From Symbiodinium sp. CCMP2592 (lineage: Eukaryota; Sar; Dinophyceae; Suessiales; Symbiodiniaceae): DNA of 64,000 nt. Shown here in pieces: positions 1-10,325 of the stretch; the stretch's first letter is position 1, and every line of letters begins with the position of its first letter. Under the pieces are notes generated by a model, which saw nothing but the letters and a program-made list of their open reading frames with translations, did no database searches and had not been told where the DNA came from. The position numbers and the translations under genes were made by a program. The stretch covers positions 620,001 through 684,000 of the forward strand of contig CAJNDT010001236.1 of the NCBI GenBank assembly GCA_905221615.1, read 5' to 3'.

Positions 1-740
1 TCTGGGGTTTGTTAGAATGAACTTTGGGATGTATCCTTGATGTATTTTGGTGGTTGACTGCAGAGGTTGAGGAGTAGGGCCTCTGGGCTTTGAGCCCCGC
101 ACGTTGTGCGCTCGGTGTGCATGTGGGCGGAGGACGTGCTATGGGAAGCAGACCAGCATGGAAACCTAGAGTTGGGCTTGTACCAGCATATATTGATTTG
201 GTTTTAAACTTCGAGGTACATATTTGTAGTCTTAGTATTAACCCTGTCCTGAATCCTCATTCTCCCCTAAACCCAAACAATACACTTTACGAGAGAGTAC
301 CCATTCTTACAAGAGAATGCCCCTGCTCCGGCTGGATGTCGACTGTCTGGTGCTTAGCAGGGAATGGGTGAATGGATCCTTATAGTAGTCCCTATATAAT
401 TCCCAACAGTAGTCCCAATAACCCCCTACTAAGAACCTGACAGTCGAGGTAGACATCGCACTGAAAAGCGACGACCACAAGGCCTGGCTTTCATAGTATT
501 CGAACAGGGCGTAGAGCCTTGGGTTTTGGGAGGTTTTGCTTCAATGGGGTTGTTAGGCTGCTTGAGGGTTTTGGGTTTAATAGAGCTTAGTAATAACAAC
601 AATAATAATAGGGTTTAGGGTTGAATAGTGTTTCATAATAATAACAAGAGGTTTTAGGGTTTAGGGTTGAAGTTCAGGCCTAGCGTTTGGGCTTTGACTG
701 GGTTGTGAAGGCGGACCAGGGGAATGATCAAACTCATGCT
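1..740. other. Gene-free left edge with telomere-like tract
   Basis: No convincing exon is seen. The stretch 541-680 holds degenerate TTTAGGG-type heptamers mixed with an AAT/AAC-rich run (592-612). A short open piece near 312-359 is too short to call. Confidence 0.5.
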
Positions 741-746
741 GCCCAC

Positions 747-856
747 TTAAAGGTTCGGGGGACTTAATAAGTAGGTAATATGTAGACTTACTAAACCCTA
801 AACCCCAAAACCCTAAGCCCCAAAACCCGAAACCCCAAAACCCTAAACCCTAACTG
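747..856. repeat. Partial family A2 palindrome plus CCCTAAA tract
   Basis: 747-788 resembles one arm of the family A2 palindrome (GGGGGACTTARTAAGTAGG). 791-856 is a run of degenerate CCCTAAA heptamers, in the opposite orientation to the tract at 541-680. Confidence 0.55.
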
Positions 857-1181
857 GGACCTTTTAAGTCTCCAAAATACCCCCAGCCTCCAGGTAGTCA
901 TGCCTTTGAAGGCTGTAATGCGCTGTAAAAAAGTCACATCGAGTCTTGTCTCTGAGGCTTTCCGCTGATGGAATTTAGGGTTTCGGGGTGCAGTTTTTAG
1001 GAAGCTGATCAATCGAACAAGGGCCATGTCCAGGAGCTTTTCTGAAGCTGGGGTTGTTCTCTAAATTAGGTCCGAATCCTTACATCCAAAGCTCTAATTC
1101 TATACCCTGTAGTGCCCTCGAATCCTACGACACCCTTTGATCCTGAACCCTAAACCCCTAAGCCGTAAATCCTCAACCCAG

Positions 1182-1317
1182 CATCAGACACTTTACATCG
1201 TAAAGCCGTCGAAGGTTTGGTCTCTGGCGCGGCGATTTCTGGGCATGTTCCGGGGTCTCCATTCCACGCCTTTGCGCGACCTCGTCCAGGGGGCCGATCG
1301 GTTGCAGATATACACAG
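1182..1317 (+). CDS. Candidate internal exon, unknown protein
   Basis: An open stretch of about 45 codons follows an AG (1180-1181) and ends before a GT (1318). It is basic and hydrophobic, with SLARRFLGMFRGL near the middle and LRDLVQGADRLQIYT near the end. Its composition is protein-like and richer in GC than the flanks. Telomere-like repeat starts immediately after the putative donor. I do not recognise the family. It could be a chance frame, but composition and borders argue for an exon. Confidence 0.35.
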
Positions 1318-1395
1318 GTTTAGGGTTTAGGGGTTTATGGTTTAGGGTTTCAGGGTTTAGGATTTAGGGTTTAGGGGTTTAGGGTTTAGGGTCAT
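1316..1395. repeat. Telomere-like TTTAGGG tract
   Basis: Degenerate TTTAGGG heptamers with frequent extra G or A, in plus orientation. Confidence 0.8.
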
Positions 1396-1904
1396 AATTC
1401 ATAATTAAGTAGATTCTTCCCAGCTGCTTTGTGCCAAAGGTATATAACCCCGACAGTTCAAGTATTCCTTTTCATGGAACTTTGGGTCATTTATTGGACA
1501 GCAAAAGCCATGAATCAGGACCATTTGGACCCTTAGGCGACTGTGTTTTTACATGCAGTCCCCTTACTTCATCAGCTATGTATGTAGTGAGGATCCCATA
1601 GCTGACCCGGTCTTCAACGCTTCACAGTATAGGGTTTGGAGGTTTAGGGTTTAGGGGTCCCTATGTCCCTAATTACGGCCCCAATATAGGTTGAGAGTGT
1701 AGCAGCCAAGGTTTCAGGAAGGGTTTGGGGGTGGTGTAAGATTTTGAGCTGTCAGGATTGCCTTGGTTGTTTGTCAGGGTCCTCAGTATAGGGTTGGCGT
1801 AGAATGCTTCGAGAGTTGACGAGAGGGGGCAGTTTAGCAGGTAGACATCCATCAGGTTCCGGGGGTAGGGAGTCCCTGGAATAGGAATAGACCATACCCT
1901 AAGG

Positions 1905-2012
1905 GTCCATAGGGTTTAGGGTTTAGGGTCCATAGGGTTTAGGGTTTAGGGTCCATAGGGTTTAGGGTTTAGGGTCCATAGGGTTTAGGGTTTAGGGTCC
2001 ATAGGGTTTAGG
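1905..2012. repeat. 23-bp tandem repeat built on TTTAGGG
   Basis: Five copies of a 23-bp unit (GTCCATA followed by two GGGTTTA blocks and GG) start at 1905, 1928, 1951, 1974 and 1997. The copies are almost identical, so the array is young. Confidence 0.9.
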
Positions 2013-2110
2013 GTTCAGGCTTGAGATTCAAGTTTTGGGACTGAGGATGTGAGGCTTAGGGTTTAGGATTCCGGCGTTTGGGTTCAGGGTTCCGGGAATA
2101 GTTTCCCAAA

Positions 2111-2256
2111 GGTCCTAGGTATTTTCATGGGGGATACTTCCCCAAGTCATAATTGTAATTGGGGGATACTTCCCCAAATCATAATTCAAATTCCTATAGT
2201 ATACAAACCCTACACTCTACTATATGGGTGCTTTGGACCCTTTGGGTTTAGGATCT
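2111..2256. mobile_element. Family G palindrome (inverse copy, internal duplication)
   Basis: It contains GGGGGATACTTCCCCAA twice (a local duplication), then CCTACACTCTACTATATGGG and ends at GGACCCTTTGGG. Related copies are near 8485, 30448, 47088 and 63424. Non-coding, hairpin-forming. Confidence 0.6.
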
Positions 2257-2338
2257 GGAGAATTTCGCGCCTACACGGCTTTGAGCCGATGAAGCAGAAG
2301 GAGTTTCGAGGTGGGCCTAGAGCTTCCTGGGTTATTGG

Positions 2339-2397
2339 GTTAGGGTTTAGGGGTTAGGGGTTTAGGGTTTTAGGGTTTTAGGGTTTTAGGGTTTAGG
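2339..2397. repeat. Telomere-like TTTAGGG tract
   Basis: Degenerate heptamers, several in the variant form GGGTTTTA. Confidence 0.8.
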
Positions 2398-2790
2398 GCA
2401 AAGTACATACAGTGCAAATGAGCAGGTGTGACCGCTGTAGGGTATTCGAAGCTGTGCAGAAAATAGCTTCCTTGAATCCTCGAGCACTGGAGCGTGTGCG
2501 CTAGACTCACACACCGTGCTATGCAAGGAATGTTGTGGTGCACGAGCCCTTGGGTAGCAGCCTTCTGTTGTGTTACATCTGTACTTGTAACCCAATGCTA
2601 ACCGAAGTACCAAATAACTTAGAATTGGGTTTTCGCTACACTTCATATCGGCGAGCTTGGTCGGAGGTGTTGCGGATGCGTGGGATGAGAACCATGAGAA
2701 CCAAGATGGCCTGACTGTGGGGCTCCAAGCAGCTTTAAGTAGGGTACACTTGAAGCCTTAGGGTAAGTATACCGGCCTTACTTGTTAATA

Positions 2791-2914
2791 CGGTGGATGA
2801 TATAAATCCTGCGTTACCTTAAGGACCCTAAACCATGGGAATTATGGTGTATATATATATATATATATATATATTTCCTTATTATGGGTAATGCAGGATC
2901 TATATCATCAACAG
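2791..2914. mobile_element. Family B palindromic MITE
   Basis: Terminal inverted repeats of the form CGGTTGATGATATAAATCC are flanked by TA on both sides. An AT dinucleotide run (2850-2873) has expanded in the centre. No coding capacity. Confidence 0.8.
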
Positions 2915-3010
2915 TAGGGTTTACAAGGGATGGTTAGTCTCGCAAGAGATAGTCCCACGGGGGGGGAGCCTCAAAGTTGTCGCAGTCAAGAAGTACCAGC
3001 CCCTAATATA

Positions 3011-3112
3011 CGGTTGATGATATAAATCCTGCAGTACCCATAATTAAGGAATACGCCATTATTCCCATGGTTTAGGGTCCTGAAGGCAATGCAGGATTTA
3101 TATCATAAACAG
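3011..3112. mobile_element. Family B palindromic MITE
   Basis: Second copy within 220 bp, flanked by TA. Arms CGGTTGATGATATAAATCC and its inverse; centre has ATTCCCATGGTTTAGGG. Confidence 0.8.
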
Positions 3113-3167
3113 TATTTCTTCGTACCCTGGAACCTTCAGGCAAAGTTTTGGGGCTCGGGGGCTCCAT

Positions 3168-3239
3168 CTCGAGATTCAGGCGGAGCTGCTTCGCGTCGTG
3201 AACATCCTGCTGAACAACTTTCAGGCCTCTGATTCTCAG
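3168..3239 (+). CDS. Candidate exon, unknown protein
   Basis: Twenty-four codons with a clean amphipathic-helix pattern (LEIQAELLRVVNILLNNFQ). The reading frame ends exactly where a family A2 palindrome begins at 3240, so the palindrome lies at or next to the splice border. I do not recognise the product. It may belong with the exon-like pieces at 4490 and 6144. Confidence 0.4.
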
Positions 3240-3372
3240 CTTGGAGGGTCGGGGAACTTCGTAAGTAGTTATTTTAGAGACTTATAAGTATCGTAACCCC
3301 TATTTAGGGTCCCTATTAGGGTACTTATCAGTCTACTTACTACCTACTTACTAAGTCCCCCGACCCTCCAAG
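3240..3372. mobile_element. Family A2 palindromic MITE
   Basis: Arms begin CTTGGAGGGTCGGGG and end in the inverse CCCCGACCCTCCAAG. The interior has shorter matching stems around TTATAAGT. Related copies are at 6699 and 16882. The usual TA flanks are absent here. Confidence 0.8.
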
Positions 3373-3418
3373 AGGGGATTCCGGGCCTGAAGTGCAATGA
3401 CCCTAAAGTCCAGATGAG

Positions 3419-3515
3419 TAGTTGTCAAAATTAGGGCCCTTTCGGGGTACCTTAAATATTAGGTGCCGTATGATAAATGGGACCCAAAAGGGGACCACAA
3501 TTTTGACAACCACCC
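3419..3515. mobile_element. Family I palindrome
   Basis: Arms GTTGTCAAAATTAGG and CAATTTTGACAACCACCC, with inner GGACCC/GGGTCC-like stems. Related copies are at 12580 and 62122. Confidence 0.75.
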
Positions 3516-3559
3516 AGATCTCAAGCTCTAACTGAAGACCGAAGCTCAACAACTGAAAG

Positions 3560-3850
3560 TCCGTTGCCCAGACCCTAAAGGAACCCTTTGAAATAGCTGC
3601 AGATCCCTTATAGACCCCTTTATAGGAAACCCTTAAAGGAAGCCTTTAAAAGGATCCCTTATGAAACCCTTATAAGGAACCCCTAAGGAAGCCTTTAAAA
3701 GGAGCCGGGTAGGGAGTAATTAGAAGCCGTGGCGAGGCAAGCAGGGAGCCGAAGAAGGCAACTACGATTTAGGGTTTAGGGGTTGGGGTTTAGGGGTTAG
3801 GGTTTAGGGGCTTAGGGTCTAGGGTTTAGGGTTTACTGTTTAGGGGTTAC
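3560..3850. repeat. CCTTTA-rich short repeats and telomere-like tract
   Basis: 3575-3705 is a run of variants of CCCTTATAGGAACCC and CCTTTAAAGG. 3766-3850 is TTTAGGG-like. No gene is seen. Confidence 0.6.
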
Positions 3851-3854
3851 CCCC

Positions 3855-3962
3855 TAAACCCAGAGGCTCCAAAGCCCCTTAGTTAAGTAATATACTTTAA
3901 AGCAATATTAGGGCTCCTATTATAATTTGAGGTATATTCCTTAATTAGGGGGCCGGGGAGTT
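3855..3962. mobile_element. Family L-like palindrome (degenerate)
   Basis: TTAGTTAAGTAATATAC at the left and GGTATATTCCTTAATTAGGG at the right form imperfect arms. Similar to copies at 10330, 11939, 24510 and 34050. Confidence 0.5.
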
Positions 3963-3988
3963 TCTGGGTAAACCCTGAGCTGTTCCTA

Positions 3989-4093
3989 GAGGCTCATACC
4001 CTACCCCTTTTTTCGGATACCTATAATTTTATGGTTAGGATCTGTTAGCTTAAAAAGTAGGCGCCCTAAAAAAGGGGTAGGGTATGAGCCTAC
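3989..4093. mobile_element. Family F palindrome
   Basis: Arms AGGCTCATACCCTACCCC and its inverse enclose an AT-rich loop with TTATGGTTAGGATCTGTTAG. A second copy, with its centre inverted, is at 5400. Confidence 0.85.
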
Positions 4094-4489
4094 AGGTAAG
4101 CCTTAAACTCTGAAGTTTGAGGTCAGGCGGGAGCCATGCCGTTCTTACATACTAGAAGCAGTCTATGCACGCGTAACAACATTCAAGATAAGCTAAAGCA
4201 GTTGCTGGTTTATGGACAGACGGGCGCGCTTCAGCCGCGAAGCATAGCAAACCCCGAATTCGTAAAAAAAAGCCTCAGGGAAGCGGGACCATAACAACTC
4301 CATGCGACTCTTCCCCGAAAATCAAGAAGCCCAGAGCCTTTTGCACACAGGTGCGCTCCCTCACGAACCTAAACCGGAAGCTCCACAACCCTCAAACCTA
4401 GGCCCGAGACCGAACCCTAGACCCAAGAGGTGTGCCCTAAACCCCAAACTCTAAGCCCTAAACCTCAGACCCTAAACCCGACACCCAAG

Positions 4490-4584
4490 AGGTGTGCTAC
4501 ATGCTTGCCAACATGAGCTACAAGTATTGGCCGGAGCAAGCCAAAGCCAATGCCTCGGTGGTCCTCGAGTTAAGGTCGACCCCC
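4490..4584 (+). CDS. Candidate exon with GTAAGG donor, unknown protein
   Basis: About 31 open codons, starting after an AG and ending at a consensus-like donor GTAAGG (4585). The peptide (VCYMLANMSYKYWPEQ, then SVVLELRSTP) is protein-like and the GC content is higher than around it. No family recognised. A family B palindrome starts 12 bp after the exon, inside the presumed intron. Confidence 0.45.
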
Positions 4585-4596
4585 GTAAGGGTGCTT

Positions 4597-4699
4597 CTGT
4601 TGATGATATAAATCCTGCATTACCCATAATAAAGAATAGACCGTTATTCCCATAGTGTTTAGGGTCCTTAACTTAATGCAGGATTTATATCATCAACCG
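4597..4699. mobile_element. Family B palindromic MITE
   Basis: Arms TGTTGATGATATAAATCC and ATATCATCAACCGT. The TA flanks are lost or mutated. Confidence 0.8.
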
Positions 4700-4702
4700 T
4701 TG

Positions 4703-5399
4703 CGTGTTCTAGAGTGGGGTTCCTTTGAAGGTTACTTTGGGATTGCATAATAGCCTCCCCTTGGGATGAAGGGCACGATGTGCAGGAAGGGGGTTCTACC
4801 TACACCTGAGGATGCGAGTTGAGCTTGTGCTCGGGAGAGCTGCCTCCGACTCGTCGCGGTTTCCCATCTCAAGTGCCATTCCCTCGACTTGTTGTTGTGT
4901 TCTCGTCAAAGCTGTTGATGTTAACTGAAAAACGATGGAACCTTGGGCAAAAACTCACATTGAACATGCACATTGCCACATGAAACGCCAATCGTTCATA
5001 TTTGCTTGCTACCTCAGAAAAATCAAAATCAAAGTTAAAAAGACATAGCTTCAACAGCAACGCCCTACTAAGCTAGTTAAACCCAAAGTACTGAAGTCGA
5101 CGTCCTACTATCCCCAGAGGGTCCAAGTACTCAACTAAGAGAGCCTTAGGTCCCCAAAACCATTCAGAGTATGGATTTTGGGATCTAAAACCCTACTATT
5201 TGGGTACTTGGACCCTCTGGGATCGTGAACCCTACATCCCAGCCCAAGTCATAAACTTTTTCGACCTCAAACATGAGGGCTTCGGGTTTTTCTTAGGGCC
5301 CAGCCAGGAGGGACTCTGGGAGCCAACAAGCCAAGCTTTTGCGGCCGAGGTCCTGCTTCGCTCCGGGATGATCCTCGGATGTCTTGGGGTTTACCTGTA
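4703..5399. other. No clear gene; one weak palindrome
   Basis: 5105-5225 has weak inverted similarity (CTATCCCCAGAGGGTCCAAGTA against TACTTGGACCCTCTGGGAT), so it is probably a decayed palindromic element. I see no supported exon. Confidence 0.45.
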
Positions 5400-5499
5400 G
5401 GCTCATACCCTACCCCTTTTTTAGGGCGCCTACTTTTTAAGATAACAGATCCTAACCATAAAATTAGGTATCCGAAAAAAGGGGTAGGGTATGAGCCTC
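5400..5499. mobile_element. Family F palindrome
   Basis: Same arms as 3989-4093; the central loop is in the opposite orientation relative to that copy. Confidence 0.85.
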
Positions 5500-5554
5500 T
5501 AGGTAGGGTTTAGGGAGTAGCCAAAGTATTTCAACAAACCCAAAAGTTTCAATA

Positions 5555-5654
5555 CGGTTGATGGTATACATCCTGCATTACCTTAAGGACCCTAGACTAT
5601 GGGAATTATGGTATATTCCTTATTGTGGGTCATGCAGGGTTTATATCATCAACA
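5555..5654. mobile_element. Family B palindromic MITE
   Basis: Flanked by TA on both sides; arms CGGTTGATGGTATACATCC and ATATCATCAACAG. Confidence 0.8.
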
Positions 5655-5741
5655 GTATTTCATGGATTAACTACGGACCAGGAGTAACCAAAGTAGCTTC
5701 AGCAACCTCTGAACTTCGTAGTAGTCGTATTACATCATATA

Positions 5742-5825
5742 CTTGGCGTTCTTCTGGTTGGCTCTTTAGACTTTATAAGGAGGCGAAAAGTTTAACTTTT
5801 AGGAGGGGTTCAGAAGTCAGCCAAG
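5742..5825. mobile_element. Family E palindrome (short form)
   Basis: Outer arms CTTGGCGTTCTTCTGG and GTCAGCCAAG; inner stem AAAGTTTAACTTTTAGGAGG. Longer copies are at 19053 and 57326; this copy lacks part of the left inner arm. Confidence 0.75.
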
Positions 5826-5914
5826 TGTACGTACTGCAGTTTGTATTACAGTCGCATATGTTTACTTGTGGGGTCAGGGATCGACCTTTTTGGATAATCC
5901 TAAACCTTCAACCC

Positions 5915-6119
5915 CTAACCCTAAACCCTTAGCCGGGTTTAGGGTTTAGGCGTTTAGGGGTTTAGGGTTTAGGGCTCTACGCCAATAGAACCTCGCCCCG
6001 AAACCCTAAAGGCCTACACCCTGAAGCCCCTACAGACCCCAAAACCCTAATAAGTTATACGCGAGTATAGTTACCTTGGCTATAACCCTAGTTACTAAGT
6101 CCCATGACCCTTTAAGTAC
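5915..6119. repeat. Telomere-like tracts and half of a family A element
   Basis: 5915-5978 is heptameric repeat that switches orientation (CCCTAAA then TTTAGGG). 6060-6119 is only the right half of family A (CTAGTTACTAAGTCCCATGA then CCCTTTAAGTA). Confidence 0.65.
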
Positions 6120-6143
6120 AGACCCGTAAACCCTAAACCCAAG

Positions 6144-6250
6144 CTAAGGCTCTTTTTGAACGACGTGGAGCAGCTGCGCCCCGACTGTGTCATGCGGCTT
6201 GGCGGGCACTCCTTGCGACAAACTTGTGGGATGTACCTGAACCCCCGACA
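6144..6250 (+). CDS. Candidate exon, unknown protein
   Basis: About 35 open codons, GC-rich against AT-rich flanks. Peptide pieces LRLFLNDVEQLRPDC and RLGGHSLRQTCGMYL look like a real folded protein. Borders: AG at 6142-6143 and GT at 6251. Unknown family. With the exon-like pieces at 3168 and 4490 it may mark one gene, on the plus strand, that starts left of the window. Confidence 0.42.
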
Positions 6251-6698
6251 GTACCTACCACGTAATCGATACTTTTCATGCTTTCCGTATTTCAGTCCTT
6301 AAGAATCCATGTCTTGGTGTAAAAGTAGGGTTTAATATTGAGGAGTGGGGGTTTGGGGCTGCCGATGCAGGGTTTGTAGCGGTGTTTAAAGTGTCTGGTT
6401 TGGGGATTTGGGGATGTCGGGCTTCTGTCCGGTCTGGCCGGTTTAGGGTTTAGAGTTGAGGGGTTTTTGCCCCGAGACCCGAAACCACGTTTCCATGCGA
6501 AGCTCCAGCCTTATGTGCAAGGTGTTGCCTTCGCATTGTCTCCTCCAGCTCGATCAAGCCAGACATCTGAGCTTTAACTGAACCTTGCGAACCCTGTTAA
6601 GCTCATACTGGCGCTCAACATACACATTGGATCCCAACATCAGCCTTTGGATGTTTTGGAGCGTAAATTCTGGAACATGCTCCAGCTACAGACCTACT

Positions 6699-6832
6699 TG
6701 GAGGGTCGAGGGACTTAGTAAGTAGGTAGTAAGTAGACTTCTAAGTACCCTAATAGGGACCTTAAATAGGGGTTACGATACTTATAAGTCTCTAAAATAA
6801 CTATTTATTAAGTCCCCCGACACTCCAAGTAC
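6699..6832. mobile_element. Family A2 palindromic MITE
   Basis: Flanked by TA. Arms CTTGGAGGGTCGAGGGACTT and AAGTCCCCCGACACTCCAAG. Confidence 0.85.
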
Positions 6833-6904
6833 AGACTAGTTGACCTCACACCTGTAAGACAAACGGCCCTCCCTGATTGTAGAACAAAGACTCTCTTCTG
6901 TTAG

Positions 6905-6975
6905 GAAGGTGGGGTTGATAGGGGTTAGGGTGTAGGGGTTAGGGTTTGGGGGTTAGGGTTCAGGGTTTAGGGTTT
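6905..6975. repeat. Telomere-like TTTAGGG tract
   Basis: Degenerate TTTAGGG and TTAGGGG units. Confidence 0.75.
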
Positions 6976-7323
6976 TGAATTAGGATCTTGGTATACTGGG
7001 CCCTTGCAGAAAAGCTTGGGAAGTTAGAGAAAGCAGAGGTCTGCATTTCTGGGAGTCTACATGTTGCGTGATAGACCTCAGATTGGGTTCGAGGCAGCTG
7101 ACAACAACAGAGCGCTGGTACCTCTTCTTCTTCCTGCCATATGGTCTGCAGCACGGCATTGCATTCAGATCAAACAATCCAGTAACCCTACACAAGCTTT
7201 GCGCGGCCCAGATGAACAACATTTTTAGATGAGGATGCCTGATTCTGTTCGCCTGGTTCTGTTCTGCACAACAGACTGTCGACTGTCGGAAGCCGTGTTC
7301 CCAACGACTCCCAAACTTACCAT

Positions 7324-7400
7324 TGGTTAGTAGGGTATGGAGGAATGGGGTACAATGTAAACTACTATTACTACCATTCTCCCATTCCCTACTAACCAAA
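7324..7400. repeat. Inverted repeat
   Basis: GTTAGTAGGGTATGGAGGAA and its near-inverse (CATTCCCTACTAAC) flank a loop of about 20 bp. No other copy was noticed in the window. Confidence 0.7.
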
Positions 7401-7439
7401 GGTACTGGGTACTGGGGCTCCTTTTTCAGCTTATTAGGT

Positions 7440-7547
7440 CCAATGACCATATATACATATATAGACATATATATATATATATATATACATACATACATAT
7501 ATAATATGAAAACACAATATATAATGTATAGTAGAAAATATACTATG

Positions 7548-7604
<57 letters not shown>

Positions 7605-7644
7605 GTATATGTGTATATATATATATATATAGATGTACCGATAT

Positions 7645-7686
<42 letters not shown>
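7440..7686. repeat. AT/ATGTAT microsatellite
   Basis: Long TA runs with interspersed C and G (TATACATA, TATGTATA) over about 245 bp. Open frames across it are poly(Ile-Tyr) artefacts. Confidence 0.95.
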
Positions 7687-7688
<2 letters not shown>

Positions 7689-7827
7689 TGCAAGGCTTGT
7701 TGGGTTATTTTGAACCGCAGTCTCCAGGGCAGGGGCCGGGGGATCGCATTTCTCTGCTAGGCCGCCGGATGCAATGTTATAGACCGGCCCATGGCTGTTT
7801 TGGTGCAAATGTGGTGGGAAGGTAAGA

Positions 7828-7936
7828 ACCTGGGGATTTCCAAAACTTAGGGGGTAGCTTATTTTGGGGTCCTTATCATAAGGGTCCTACCATTTAGGGT
7901 GCTACATGAGGGTCCCCTATTGTCGGAAACTCCCAC
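7828..7936. mobile_element. Family C palindrome (diverged left arm)
   Basis: Core TTGGGGTCCTTATCATAAGG and right arm TGTCGGAAACTCCCAC match the family C copies at 11309, 13960 and 60059; the left arm is diverged. Confidence 0.7.
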
Positions 7937-8159
7937 CTCAGCCTGAATCCCAACAGGGACCTCAAGCATTGGTTGGAATGGGGTTTGGGTGTAAACTGCA
8001 TGTCGGAGTCATGAAGGGGATATTGTCGTTCACTCAGCAGACCCCCATATCGACCCTAGAAACCCAAGGATCAGACTGAGTTTGGTGGGCTGTCTGTGCT
8101 TCTCCCAGCCGTGACCAGCGCTGCGCTGAATAGACTCAACCGAGCTTGAAGCCTCAAAC

Positions 8160-8285
8160 TAAATCCAAACCCCTAAACAATCAAAAGCTTAAGCCCCTAA
8201 CCCCCCCAAACCTTCAACCCCCAAACCTTGAGCCCCAAAATCCTTAACCCCCTAAACCTGAAACCCCTAAACCCCTAATTCAACC
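8160..8285. repeat. Telomere-like CCCTAAA tract
   Basis: Degenerate CCCTAAA/CCCCAAA units in minus orientation. Confidence 0.75.
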
Positions 8286-8484
8286 TTAAACACTAAGAAA
8301 AGACATGTGTAAGCATTCAAGACCTCGAGCCCAGGAACAAATCCGAAAACTCACGCACAGGGACCACGAGCCCATAAACCCTAAGCCGAAAACATCACCC
8401 TAGACTCTACCCAAAGAGCCCAAAGTACCTTCTATGGGTTCCCCTAAAGGTTCCTTCAAGGGTTTAGAGTTTAGGATCCTGTTA

Positions 8485-8592
8485 CGGGTTTCTCAGTACC
8501 TATATAGTAGACTGTAGGGTTCCTATAATAGAACTTACTGTTATCACTTAGGGAAGTTTCCCCCCGTAAACAGTGCATAGGACCCTTTGGGC
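8485..8592. mobile_element. Family G palindrome
   Basis: Left part CTATATAGTAGACTGTAGGG; right part GTGCATAGGACCCTTTGGGC. Matches the copies at 30448 and 47088. Confidence 0.7.
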
Positions 8593-8995
8593 TCTTTGGG
8601 TCTATCAGGATCGACCCGAGACGTGTCTCCTGCTTCGAGCTTTGAGCGTGGATAGCTTCGTGAGACCACGTCAGCATGGCCGGAGATGCGCCCAGGTATG
8701 TGTGTGCCCTTTTCTTCGTGCTGTGCCACCAGAGGAGCCCCGAGATGTCTTGTGCATGTGGACGTTCATGGTCAAGTGTGTCATGGAGGGAATTAAGGAG
8801 TTTGGGGGTTCAAGAATTCGTAGCCTGACTGCCCTGGCCGTTGAGGGAATTAAAGGAGCTGGGGGTCATGAACTTGCGAAGTACCGTAACCTGACTGCTA
8901 CGTTGTTGCACCCCCCCCCCTCATCCTGGACCCTCAGACTGCAATGCAGCGCAGAGCCTAGCCCTCGGTGAGACCTGAGCGCTTCACCTACCCTA

Positions 8996-9082
8996 AGGCT
9001 CCAAAGCAGTTGCTTTTTTGGGGTTCATATTTGGAATCCTATAAGGTAATCCCAAAAAGGAACTACCATGGAGCCTCTGGGT
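8996..9082. mobile_element. Family D palindrome
   Basis: Arms CCAAAGCAGTTGCTTTTTGG and its partner AAAAAGGAACTACCATGGAG. Closest copy is 22773. Confidence 0.85.
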
Positions 9083-9083
9083 A

Positions 9084-9257
9084 AACCTCACCCTGAAGCG
9101 TGTCGCGGAGTGCAGGAAGCACAGGGCACGCCGGATGCGCATCACGTTAATGATCTCGGGCGCATTCCTGCTGTCACTTGGCTTTGGGCTTACCGAAGCT
9201 TTTCGGGTATCTGCATCTACGGTCGCAGTAGCAGGCCTTGAAGCACGAAAGACATGA
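9084..9257 (+). CDS. Candidate terminal exon with one membrane helix
   Basis: An open frame ends with TGA at 9255-9257. A basic stretch (RKHRARRMR) is followed by a 20-residue hydrophobic segment (ITLMISGAFLLSLGFGL) and a short tail. The pattern fits a membrane-anchored protein with a positively charged side. An ATG at 9135 would give a 40-residue peptide on its own, but a 3' terminal exon is more likely. It directly follows a family D palindrome. Family unknown. Confidence 0.42.
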   Translation, partial: NLTLKRVAECRKHRARRMRITLMISGAFLLSLGFGLTEAFRVSASTVAVAGLEARKT

Positions 9258-9354
9258 TATCCCGTCCTCTGAAATCTTTGCCTGTGCCAACTGGACAAGC
9301 CGTCCCAAGATGATCATGGACGCAGCTGTGTTCAATTTTACCGTCAACATCGTC

Positions 9355-9735
9355 TTATTCTTCTCCTTCGTCCTCATCATCATCAGCAGCAACATCATCA
9401 TCCTCATCCTCATCTTCAGCATCATCCTTATCCTCATCCTCGTCATCGCCGTCGTCGTTCTCATGCCGGCTGCCATGACCATATTCCTCTTGTGGGCCAT
9501 TGAACATAAGCCGGGTCATCACTAGCACCATCATCCTTATCGCCATCATCGTCATCAACGTCGTCGGCCTCAACATCATCATCTCCTCATCACCATCAGC
9601 AGCAGTACCAGTAGCATCAGCAGCGCGGCTATCATCAGCACCGACACCATGCTGGTATGATCGTCGGCGACATGACTTCCTTCGCCAGGGCCATCACCAC
9701 ATCATAATTTGTAGCATCACTGTCATCGTCTAACC
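9355..9735. repeat. CAT/CGT trinucleotide-rich low-complexity region
   Basis: Imperfect (CAT)n and (CATCAT CGT)n over about 380 bp. All six frames show low-complexity runs (Ile/Val-rich or Met/Asp-rich), so I call no gene. Confidence 0.85.
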
Positions 9736-10265
9736 GGTCTGCTGCGCTGCGGTCAGCTTAAATCCTAAACCAGCAAACAGGCTCTCAGGTTTCCACGTAG
9801 TCATGTGCGGGGTGCAGTAGCGGTCTTGTCATTCAGGAGGAAGGTGTTCCATAAATTCAGCAGTCAAGCAAGTAACCTCTACATGCTCCGGCATCATGTT
9901 CTGAAATGCTTTCGGAGTTCACATGACTCTGCAGCATTTTTAGTGCGAGTTATCTCTTGTAGCAGTTTTGGAGACAGTTTAGATCAGCGGCGCAGCAAGC
10001 AACTCTGCTTCGTGCATCCTTCCAGCTGGAGTTGTCAGGACATTCTTTACCACCCACTGCTGTAGAACATATCTCTGCCGTGATGATTTTCAGGGATCAC
10101 TGCCTGGTAGCATAGAGAACGGCTGAGCACGCAGGAGAAGAAGGAGAGCACATTTCGAGTTTCGTTGTTGGCTTACCGGCGTGATTTGTGGATCGAGGTT
10201 TGCAGCCTTACTTTCATTCATACCTACCGTCTCCTTTGTAGTCCTCTTTTTTCTGGTTTAACCCA
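9736..10265. other. No supported feature
   Basis: A plus-strand open frame of 86 codons (9805-10065) has no recognisable domain and no clear splice borders. Nothing else is seen. Confidence 0.35.
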
Positions 10266-10267
10266 TT

Positions 10268-10325
10268 TCATAAGTAGGACTCTATAAGGCAACCCCAAAA
10301 ACGAACTACAATGGAAACTATAGGT
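10268..10325. mobile_element. Half family D element
   Basis: Only the right half is present (CTATAAGGCAACCCCAAAAA, then GAACTACAATGGA). Similar half-copies are at 22868 and 61920. Confidence 0.65.

Noticed and set aside
6980-7825. Overlapping open frames rich in Ile-Tyr on both strands
   Set aside because: They are translations of the TA microsatellite; no non-repetitive domain is present.
9174-9733. Met/Asp-rich and Ile/Val-rich frames
   Set aside because: They are CAT/CGT repeat translations with no independent support.
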